A stretch of 8,391 nucleotides of DNA from DASQWC01 sp035640475 (GTDB taxonomy: Bacteria; Actinomycetota; JAICYB01). The position numbers and the translations under genes were made by a program. Each line of letters opens with the position of its first letter. Positions within the stretch are counted from its first letter, which is position 1. Positions 1 through 6,084 of this stretch are shown in pieces. A model generated the notes under the pieces. That model saw only the letters and a list, made by a program, of their open reading frames with translations, was not told the origin of the DNA and ran no database searches. The stretch covers positions 1 through 8,391 of the forward strand of contig DASQWC010000217.1 of NCBI GenBank assembly GCA_035640475.1, in the 5' to 3' direction.

Positions 1-91
1 CTTACGCGCACCGCGACCACCGCCTGGGGGAACCTCCCGGTTCCCCCAGACCCCCTCCACCCGTCCGATTCGCGGACAGGCAGCTCAGCTG
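1..91. repeat. Tandem repeat unit 1 (91 bp) with internal GC hairpin
   Basis: This is the first of two adjacent near-identical units. It starts CTTACGCGCACCGCG and ends GGCAGCTCAGCTG. Inside, at 24-49, is a perfect hairpin whose left arm CTGGGGGAACC pairs over 11 bp with GGTTCCCCCAG around a 4-nt TCCC loop. The unit ends in the odd palindrome GCAGCTCAGCTGC (80-92, sharing its last base with unit 2). I see no transposase, target-site duplication or spacer. It looks like a non-coding dispersed palindromic repeat (REP/BIME-like), but no family was identified. The window begins at the unit boundary, so more units may lie to the left. Confidence 0.85.
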
Positions 92-181
92 CTTACGCGC
101 ACCGCGGCCACCGCCTGGGGGAACCTCCCGGTTCCCCCAGACCCCCTCCACTCGTCCGCTTCGCGCCAGGCAGCTCAGCTG
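92..181. repeat. Tandem repeat unit 2 (90 bp) with internal GC hairpin
   Basis: This second copy directly abuts unit 1. By eye it differs by about four substitutions and one 1-nt gap. The hairpin at 115-140 (arms CTGGGGGAACC and GGTTCCCCCAG, loop TCCC) is unchanged, and the differences lie outside it, mostly in the 3' third (for example GCGGACAGG against GCGCCAGG). A third unit begins with CTTACGC at 182 but departs from the consensus at once. The conserved stem beside variable flanks suggests that the structure is the retained part. Confidence 0.85.
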
Positions 182-200
182 CTTACGCAGCTTCGCTGCC
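169..200. repeat. Imperfect inverted repeat (hairpin) upstream of the discoidin kinase
   Basis: Left arm GGCAGCTCAGCTGC (169-182) and right arm GCAGCTTCGCTGCC (187-200) pair at 12 of 14 positions. They surround a 4-nt TTAC loop, with one 2x2 internal mismatch (TC opposite TC). The left arm is the end of repeat unit 2 and the right arm is unique sequence. Only this copy of the GCAGCTCAGCTGC motif has the pairing partner; the copy at 80-92 does not. No T-tract follows. It could be a terminator for transcription entering from the left, an operator next to the candidate -10 at 204, or the insertion point of the repeat array. Confidence 0.55.
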
Positions 201-203
201 GGG

Positions 204-209
204 TAGCTT
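204..209 (+). promoter_or_regulatory. Candidate -10 element of a leaderless promoter
   Basis: TAGCTT fits the actinobacterial TANNNT -10 pattern. It ends 6 nt before the GTG at 216, so transcription starting at the GTG would put this hexamer at -12 to -7. No Shine-Dalgarno sequence precedes the GTG, which suits a leaderless mRNA. The -35 region (about 180-187) has no good TTGACA match and lies inside the 169-200 hairpin. This rests on one short motif and is inference. Confidence 0.35.
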
Positions 210-215
210 TCGCTC

Positions 216-1637
216 GTGGTCGGGGAGAAGATCGCCGGCCGGTACGAGATCGAGGAGCTCGTCGGCCACGGAGGCATGTCGAGCGTCTACAAGGCGCACG
301 ACACGCTGCTCGAACGAAACGTCGCGTTGAAGATCCTCCACGAGCAGTACAACGCCGACGACGACTTCGTCGAGCGCTTCAAGCGTGAGGCGCGCTCCGT
401 CGCGCAGCTCCAGCATCCGAACATCGTCACCGTGATCGACCGTGGCGAAGAAGAGGGTCGGCAGTACATCGTCTTCGAGTACATCGACGGCGAGAACCTG
501 AAGGAGCTCGTCGTCCGGAAGGGTCGCCTCGACGTTCGCGACGCCCTCGAGATCGCGGTCGAGGTCGCGCGCGGGCTGGCGTTCGCCCATGGGCACGGCC
601 TCGTACACCGCGACGTGAAGCCCCAGAACGTGCTGCTCAACGGGGACGGGCGTGCGAAGGTCACCGACTTCGGAATCGCACGTTCGCTCGACGTCGACGG
701 CATGACGCAGACCGGCACGGTGCTCGGGACGACGAACTACATCGCCCCGGAGCAAGCCAGCGGCCGGCGCGTCGATGCGCACACCGATGTGTACGCACTG
801 GGCGTCGTGCTCTACGAGATGCTCGCCGGCGAGGTGCCGTTTCCCGGCGAAAGCTTCGTCGCGGTGGCGATGAAGCACGTCCACGAACCTCCCCCGAGCC
901 TGCTGGAGGCCCGGAAGGACGCGCCGCTCCGTGTTGCCGCCGCCGTCGATACGGCGCTCGAGAAGGATCCGGAGCAACGCTTCCCCACCATGGATGCCTT
1001 CGCCGCCGAGCTCGAGGCCTGCCTCGCCGAGCTCGACGGCGCGCAAATGGGCGATGCGACACTCGTCATCCCGGCATCGCGCCGGGCGCGTCCCCGCCGA
1101 CGTGTTTCGCGCTGGCCCGTCGGCATCGCAGCTCTGGCTGTGATCGCGATCGGAGCTATCGCGGCCGCACTCCTCACGCTTGGGGGCGGCAACGGAGGAA
1201 GCAACACCACGGCCGGCACGCCCGTTCTGCTGACGGGAGCCGGTTCGTACGACCCGTTCGGCGACCAAACCGAGCACTCCGAGGAGGCTCCGAACACGGT
1301 TGATCGAAACGCCGCGACGTACTGGTCGACCGAGCAGTACCACGACTTCCAGCAGAGCAAGCCCGGCGTCGGCGTCGTCGTCGACGCGCACGGGCCGGTG
1401 GATCTCACGCGGCTCCGAGTTACGACCGACACGCCGGGGTTCATGGCCGAGATCCGGGCGACGAACGTGTTCGGAAGCACGCCGCACCGAGTTTCGGACC
1501 GGCGCACCGTCGGACGCTCGACCATCTTCGAGATCCACGAGCCTGCCCCCGCTCGCTACTACATCGTCTGGATCACGAGGCTTCCGCCCGGCAAGGACTA
1601 CGCGCACGTGAACGAAGTACGGGCGTTCGGGAGGTAA
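216..1637 (+). CDS. Transmembrane Ser/Thr protein kinase with discoidin-like extracellular domain
   Basis: This 473-residue Hanks-type kinase phosphorylates Ser/Thr on target proteins at the membrane. The catalytic domain (about 10-270) has the glycine loop GHGGMSSV (17-24), VALK with K39, helix-C E58, HRDVKPQN (131-138), DFG (151-153) and APE (177-179), so it should be active. The activation loop carries T164, T166 and T168. A basic stretch (289-299) precedes one membrane helix (about 300-322). The outer part (about 335-473) reads like a galactose-binding/F5-8 type C (discoidin-like) fold: EEAPNTVDRNAATYWSTE, a central VVVD strand and a C-terminal YYIVWITRLPPGKDYAHV region. It has no PASTA repeats. 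The GTG start is forced, because TAG at 204-206 is in frame and no other start codon lies between. The gene converges on ddl and is not part of that operon. The ligand is unknown; a cell-wall glycan is a guess. Confidence 0.92.
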   Translation: MVGEKIAGRYEIEELVGHGGMSSVYKAHDTLLERNVALKILHEQYNADDDFVERFKREARSVAQLQHPNIVTVIDRGEEEGRQYIVFEYIDGENLKELVVRKGRLDVRDALEIAVEVARGLAFAHGHGLVHRDVKPQNVLLNGDGRAKVTDFGIARSLDVDGMTQTGTVLGTTNYIAPEQASGRRVDAHTDVYALGVVLYEMLAGEVPFPGESFVAVAMKHVHEPPPSLLEARKDAPLRVAAAVDTALEKDPEQRFPTMDAFAAELEACLAELDGAQMGDATLVIPASRRARPRRRVSRWPVGIAALAVIAIGAIAAALLTLGGGNGGSNTTAGTPVLLTGAGSYDPFGDQTEHSEEAPNTVDRNAATYWSTEQYHDFQQSKPGVGVVVDAHGPVDLTRLRVTTDTPGFMAEIRATNVFGSTPHRVSDRRTVGRSTIFEIHEPAPARYYIVWITRLPPGKDYAHVNEVRAFGR

Positions 1638-1667
1638 CGAGCGTCGGCGCTAAAGCGTCGCCGCTCG
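1638..1667. terminator. Probable bidirectional terminator hairpin between convergent genes
   Basis: The hairpin starts directly after the TAA of the kinase gene and ends 7 nt from the last base of the ddl stop. Left arm CGAGCGTCGGCGC (1638-1650) pairs with GCGTCGCCGCTCG (1655-1667) around a TAAA loop. There are 11 Watson-Crick pairs, one G-T wobble and one T-C mismatch. It fills almost the whole 37-nt gap. No T-tract follows on either strand, so it is not a classical E. coli-type terminator, but stem-only terminators are proposed for high-GC actinobacteria. Position and symmetry argue that it stops transcription from both sides. Confidence 0.7.
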
Positions 1668-1674
1668 CGTGAGC

Positions 1675-2673
1675 TCAATACTGAAGCTTCGACCGCCGCT
1701 CGTGCCGCTCGAGCGCGAGGTCGATGAGCTGCCGCAGGAGCTGCTCGTACGGAACCCCGGACGCCTCGAAGAGCTTCGCGTACACGCTCGTGGCGGTGAA
1801 GCCGGGAATCGTGTTGAGCTCGTTCACCACCACGGTCTCGCCGTTGACGACGAAGCAATCAGCCCGAGCCATTCCCTCGCATTCCGTGACGCGGAACGCT
1901 TCGACCGCCACGCGCTGGATCCGCTCGATCACCTCGTCCGGAAGCTCCGGCGGTATCACGAGCTCCATCCCGCCCTCGTCGTACTTAGAGCTGAAGTCGT
2001 ACCACTCGTGCCCGAGCGGGACGATCTGGCCCGGCAGGGACGCAACCGGGTCGCGATTGCCCAGCACACCGACCTCGACCTCGATGCCCTCGAGGAACTC
2101 CTCGATCAGGATCTTCTCGTCGTGCCGAAAGGCAAGCGCGACGGCCGCAGCGAGCTCGCTCTCGTCGTGCGCCTTCGTGATCCCCACCGAGGACCCGAGC
2201 CGCGCGGGCTTGACGAAGCACGGGTAGCCGAAGGGATTCTCGGCGGCGTCGCCGGTGCGAAGGGCGACATGCCGTGCGACTGCAATTCCGCTCTCCCTCA
2301 GCACCTTCTTCATCAGGTCCTTGTCCATGCAGAGCGCCGATGCCGCGACACCGGCGCCGACATAGGGCACGCCGGCCAGCTCGAGCAGGCCCTGTACCGT
2401 CCCGTCCTCACCGAACGGGCCGTGCAGGATCGGCAGCACCACGTCGACTGCACCGAGCGTTGCCGGCGCATTCGCGGCGGGAACGGGAAGCGTCTCGGCC
2501 ACTGATCCATCGCCCGATCCGAGCTCCCACCGTCCGTCACGACCGATCGCAACCGTGACGACGTCGTACTGCTCTGGGTCGAGCGAGGCGAGGACGGAGC
2601 GCGCAGATGCCAGCGAGATCTCGTGCTCCGACGAGCGTCCGCCGGCGAGGACGGCGACCCTCAGCTTCCGCAT
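1675..2673 (-). CDS. ddl: D-alanine--D-alanine ligase
   Basis: This 332-residue cytoplasmic ATP-grasp ligase joins two D-alanines using ATP, giving the dipeptide that MurF adds to the UDP-MurNAc tripeptide. Motifs in order: GGRSSEHEIS (11-20, with the catalytic Glu), HGPFGEDGTVQG (84-95), ATP-binding FVKPARLGSSVG (153-164), the omega-loop WYDFSSKYDEGG (224-235), RADCF (270-274) and metal-binding NELNTIPGFT (284-293). The KY pair (230-231) matches the Lys-Tyr of D-Ala-D-Ala enzymes; D-lactate-forming ligases carry Phe or another residue at that Tyr. Length is normal for the family. The ATG overlaps the pknB stop by one base (TAATG) and has no Shine-Dalgarno sequence, so translation is probably coupled to pknB. 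The frame stays open far upstream across pknB, but family homology begins at MRKLRVAVLAGG, which fixes the start. Confidence 0.97.
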   Translation of the reverse strand: MRKLRVAVLAGGRSSEHEISLASARSVLASLDPEQYDVVTVAIGRDGRWELGSGDGSVAETLPVPAANAPATLGAVDVVLPILHGPFGEDGTVQGLLELAGVPYVGAGVAASALCMDKDLMKKVLRESGIAVARHVALRTGDAAENPFGYPCFVKPARLGSSVGITKAHDESELAAAVALAFRHDEKILIEEFLEGIEVEVGVLGNRDPVASLPGQIVPLGHEWYDFSSKYDEGGMELVIPPELPDEVIERIQRVAVEAFRVTECEGMARADCFVVNGETVVVNELNTIPGFTATSVYAKLFEASGVPYEQLLRQLIDLALERHERRSKLQY

Positions 2674-4601
2674 TAGCGCGGAGGACCGGGACCGCTGGTC
2701 GTGGTTGTTTCGGTGAACTTGCCGACGGCGATCGTGACCACCGTTCCCGGCGCCGCCTGCATGCCGCCTTCGGGATCCTGCGTCTGCACGATCCCCTCCT
2801 GATTCGGATCGGCGACCGGCTGCGACACGATGCGGACGCGGAACCCCGACGCTCGCAGCTGTGCGACGGCGTCGCTCTGCGACAGGCTCGTCACGGTCGG
2901 AACGGTCGACGTCTTCGGCCCCTTCGACACGCTGAGCCTGACCTTCGTCCCCGGCGGCTGGAACGTGCCGGGACCGGGATCCTGACCGACGACGGTCCCC
3001 TTCGGATCGTTCGACTCGACGTCGGTCCGGGCGACCGCGAAGCCGCGGCCGAGCAAGGTGGAGCTCGCGTTCTCGAACGGCTGCCCGATGACGTTCGGAA
3101 CGGCGATGGGCTGCGGCCCCTTCGACACACGGAGCACCACGCGCGAGCCTTCGGCAATGGACGCACCTGCCGTCGGCGATTGGGAGACGACCTCTCCTTC
3201 CGGCTCGTTCGAGTCGACGTGTACGGCTCTGCCCTTCAGCTTCGCGTCCTGCAGCTCCGCGAGGGCACGATCCAGCTGCAGACCGACAACGCTCGGAACA
3301 TCGGTCTTGGGCGGACCCGTCGAGACGTAGATCGTGACGAAGTTGCCCTTCTGCGTGCGCTCGCCGGCTCTCGGCGTCTGCGCGAAGACGAACGTCTTCG
3401 CGACCTTGGCATTCGGCTGCCGGACCGGATTCGGCTTCAGGCCGATCCCACGAATCCTCTTGACCGCATCGATCTCCCGCGTCTGCAGATAGTTCTCGAC
3501 GGCCACCGTCTTCGAGCCCCGTAGCTCGTCCTGGATCTGGTCGTAAAGGAAGTAGCCGCCGACAACGGCCGCCGCGACGAAGAGCAGAGCAAAGAACCAA
3601 GGCCAAAAGGAACGCCGCCGCGGTTCCTCGTAGTCGTAATAGGCCGGCGGCGGCGCGTACGGAACGGTTTCGCGCGTGTGCGGCTTGATCTCCGTGACCG
3701 TGGTCGGAGGCGGGCGCGAGATGATCGCGGTCGCCGCCTCCTCGGTCGCGGGCGAGATCGCCATGCCGCGCGTGATCCGGCGCAGGTCGGCGTCCATTTC
3801 CTCCGCGCTGTGGTACCGCTCCTCCGTGTCCTTGGCGAGTGCGCGCATCACGACCAGGTCGAGATCGCGCGGGATGTCGGCACGCTTGGCCGAAGGCGGT
3901 TCCGGTGTCGTGGAGAGGTGCTTCATGGCGATCTCCACCGGCGTGTCGCCGCTGAACGGGACGACGCCCGTCAGGAGCTCGTAGAGAACGACGCCCACCG
4001 AATACAGGTCGGAGGTCTGGTCGACGGGCGCGCCCTTGGCCTGCTCCGGCGAGAGGTACTGCGCCGTGCCGATGATCGAGCCGGCCTCTGTCATCTGACT
4101 CACGCCCGCGCGCGCGATGCCGAAGTCGGTCACCTTCAAACGGCCTTCGCCGTCCACGAGCACGTTGTGCGGCTTGATGTCCCGGTGCACGATTCCGTGG
4201 CGGTGCGCGAAGCGAATCGCGGCCAGGATCTGGCGCGCATAGTCGACGGCGATCTGGATCGGCGCCGGGCCCCGTGCGACGATCAGCTCCTTGAGCGAGC
4301 GGCCGTCGAGGTACTCCATCGCGATGTAGTAGGTGCCCTCTGCTTCGCCGCGGTCGTAGATCGAGACGATGTTCGGATGAGAGAGGCTCGCGGCGTTCTT
4401 CGCCTCTCGCCGGAAACGCTCGACGAACTGGTCGTCTCCGGCGTGACGGTCGTTGAGGATCTTGATCGCCACGCGGCGCCCGAGGACCTCGTCCTCCGCG
4501 AGGTAGACGTTCGCCATCCCGCCCGTGCCGAGCTTGCGCAGGATGCGATACCGCCCGTCGAAGAGCGTGTTCAGGAGGGTGTCGGAGACGGCCACGGACA
4601 A
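2673..4601 (-). CDS. pknB: PASTA-domain Ser/Thr protein kinase PknB
   Basis: This 642-residue membrane kinase controls cell-wall growth and division in actinobacteria. Its PASTA ectodomain is known to bind muropeptides or lipid II. The kinase domain (about 16-276) has GTGGMANV (25-32), VAIK with K47, HRDIKPHN (139-146), DFG (159-161) and SPE (184-186). In the activation loop T171 is kept, while the second Thr of mycobacterial PknB (T173) aligns with Ala. A Pro/Tyr-rich juxtamembrane stretch (297-327) leads to one membrane helix (about 332-353). Four PASTA repeats follow (about 362-428, 432-495, 498-562, 564-627), joined by GP-containing linkers, then a Thr-rich tail. The start is TTG at 4601, 7 nt after the pbpA stop; GTG at 4595 is an alternative that removes two residues. 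Both have only weak GAAG-type ribosome sites. The gene overlaps ddl by one base. Confidence 0.96.
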   Translation of the reverse strand: MSVAVSDTLLNTLFDGRYRILRKLGTGGMANVYLAEDEVLGRRVAIKILNDRHAGDDQFVERFRREAKNAASLSHPNIVSIYDRGEAEGTYYIAMEYLDGRSLKELIVARGPAPIQIAVDYARQILAAIRFAHRHGIVHRDIKPHNVLVDGEGRLKVTDFGIARAGVSQMTEAGSIIGTAQYLSPEQAKGAPVDQTSDLYSVGVVLYELLTGVVPFSGDTPVEIAMKHLSTTPEPPSAKRADIPRDLDLVVMRALAKDTEERYHSAEEMDADLRRITRGMAISPATEEAATAIISRPPPTTVTEIKPHTRETVPYAPPPAYYDYEEPRRRSFWPWFFALLFVAAAVVGGYFLYDQIQDELRGSKTVAVENYLQTREIDAVKRIRGIGLKPNPVRQPNAKVAKTFVFAQTPRAGERTQKGNFVTIYVSTGPPKTDVPSVVGLQLDRALAELQDAKLKGRAVHVDSNEPEGEVVSQSPTAGASIAEGSRVVLRVSKGPQPIAVPNVIGQPFENASSTLLGRGFAVARTDVESNDPKGTVVGQDPGPGTFQPPGTKVRLSVSKGPKTSTVPTVTSLSQSDAVAQLRASGFRVRIVSQPVADPNQEGIVQTQDPEGGMQAAPGTVVTIAVGKFTETTTTSGPGPPR

Positions 4602-4608
4602 ATCTTCG

Positions 4609-6084
4609 CTACTTCCCGAGTAGCGCCTCCATCACTTGCTTGGCGATCGGCGCAGAAACGGTGCCGCCGAAGCCGCCGCGCTGATTCTCGACGACGACCG
4701 CTATCGCCACGCGCGGCGCTTCGACCGGCGCGAAGGCGGTGAACCAGGTCGTGTTGATGTTCTCGCGCCCGGTCTCGGCCGTCCCGGTCTTACCGGCGAC
4801 ACGCACACCGGGGATCTGCGCAGCCGTACCCGTCCCGCCCTGGACGACGAGCTCCATCATCCGCGCCAGCTCGTCCGCCGTCTGACGCTTGATCGGCCGG
4901 CCGAGACGCTCCGGCCGGAAATGCGTGACGATGTTCCCGCCGGGCGAAGCGACACGCTCGATCACGTGCGGCCGCATCTCGACGCCGTGATTCGCCACCG
5001 TCGCCGCGACCATCGCCATCTGCAGCGGCGTGACCTGGAGCCGCTCCTGGCCGAATGCGAGCCGGCCCGGATCGACCTGGAAGGCGGGTCGCTTCGGCTT
5101 GAAGAGCCGGCCGTGGTCGTACAGGCCGCTCTCGACGCGTTCGTTCTCAGGTGTCTCGAGCGGTGGCAGGGAGTAGAAGCCGTAGCGCTCGGCGTACCGC
5201 AGGATCGTGCCTGCGCCGATCGTCTTGCCGATGTTGCAGAAAACCGAGTTGATCGAGTGCTGGAAGGCGAAGGCGAGATCGACGTTGCCGAACGTCTCCG
5301 GCGCCTCCGGATTGCCCGCATTCCGCACGCGCTTGCCGTACTCCTCGCAGTAGCCCGGGTCGTAGAACTGCGAGCTCGGCGTGAAGCGGCCGGTGTCGAG
5401 CGCTGCCGAGCCGGTCACGATCTTGAAGGCCGAGCCCGGCTGATACTTCCCCGCCGTCGCTCGGTTCAGCAGCGGTGCGCCACACGGTGCTGTCGTCCGC
5501 GTCGCCTGTGCGAAGTGCCGTTCGATCAGGTTCGGGTTGTATGTCGGGTTGGTCGCCATGACGAGCACGCGACCGGTCTTCGGCTCGAGTGCGACAACAG
5601 CCCCGCACTTCCCCTGGAGGAGCCTGCGTGCAAGCGCCTGGGGGCCGGGTCGAAGTGTCAGCACGAGGTCGTTGCCGGTCACGGTCGCTCCACGCAACTT
5701 GTCGAGCGCCGAGCGGAAGACGGTGTCGAGGTTCGCGTTCGAACCAGTCAGGTAGTCGTTGTACGAGCGTTCGAGCCCAGCGCGGTTGCGGGACTGCGTC
5801 GAGTAGCCGACGACGTCGGCGAACAGCGGCCCGGTCGGGTAGCGCCGAAAGTAGAGCGTCTGCCCGCCCAGCTTCTTCCGCACGTTGGTGGCCAGCAGCG
5901 TCTTTGCGTCCGAGGCGTAGATCTTGCCGCGCTTGATCTTGAACTCGGCGACGAGGCGGATCTCGTTGTCCTGCCGGTCGGCAAGCCCTGCATTTGCCCA
6001 GGTCTGCCAGTACGTCGTGCCGATGATCAGGGCCGCGAGCAACACGAGAGCGGCGACGCCGATGTGCGAGACCTGGCGGTTCAT
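4609..6084 (-). CDS. pbpA: Class B penicillin-binding protein (peptidoglycan transpeptidase) PbpA
   Basis: This 491-residue monofunctional D,D-transpeptidase crosslinks stem peptides outside the membrane and is the usual partner of the SEDS protein encoded just upstream. One N-terminal membrane helix (about 8-25) anchors it. A non-catalytic pedestal follows, with FKIKRGKIYASD (48-59) being the typical start of the class B dimerisation region. The transpeptidase domain (about 158-490) holds all three active-site motifs: SAFK (218-221, nucleophile S218), SIN (277-279) and KTG (432-434). Length matches mycobacterial PbpA. Four cysteines lie in the outer part (160, 201, 246, 283), enough for disulfides if oxidised. 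The ATG overlaps the rodA stop as ATGA and has no visible Shine-Dalgarno sequence, implying re-initiation by ribosomes finishing rodA. pknB follows 7 nt downstream. Confidence 0.97.
   Translation of the reverse strand: MNRQVSHIGVAALVLLAALIIGTTYWQTWANAGLADRQDNEIRLVAEFKIKRGKIYASDAKTLLATNVRKKLGGQTLYFRRYPTGPLFADVVGYSTQSRNRAGLERSYNDYLTGSNANLDTVFRSALDKLRGATVTGNDLVLTLRPGPQALARRLLQGKCGAVVALEPKTGRVLVMATNPTYNPNLIERHFAQATRTTAPCGAPLLNRATAGKYQPGSAFKIVTGSAALDTGRFTPSSQFYDPGYCEEYGKRVRNAGNPEAPETFGNVDLAFAFQHSINSVFCNIGKTIGAGTILRYAERYGFYSLPPLETPENERVESGLYDHGRLFKPKRPAFQVDPGRLAFGQERLQVTPLQMAMVAATVANHGVEMRPHVIERVASPGGNIVTHFRPERLGRPIKRQTADELARMMELVVQGGTGTAAQIPGVRVAGKTGTAETGRENINTTWFTAFAPVEAPRVAIAVVVENQRGGFGGTVSAPIAKQVMEALLGK

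Noticed and set aside
1..190. CRISPR array
   Set aside because: The units are about 90 bp, abut each other without spacers and number only two; no cas genes are present.
1..200. Insertion sequence or transposon end
   Set aside because: No transposase frame, no target-site duplication and no terminal inverted repeats pairing the two ends of the window; the hairpins are direct copies in the same orientation.
2..277. Minus-strand 91-codon open frame through the tandem repeats
   Set aside because: Its repeated peptide simply mirrors the 90-bp DNA repeat, the 91/90-bp length difference puts the two copies in different frames, and it overlaps the kinase start. No support as a gene.
2674..3606. 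In-frame N-terminal extension of ddl of about 310 codons across pknB
   Set aside because: It is antisense-free but lies in another frame of pknB, is Arg/Ala-rich with no domain, and Ddl homology starts exactly at the ATG overlapping the pknB stop. A high-GC open frame explains it.
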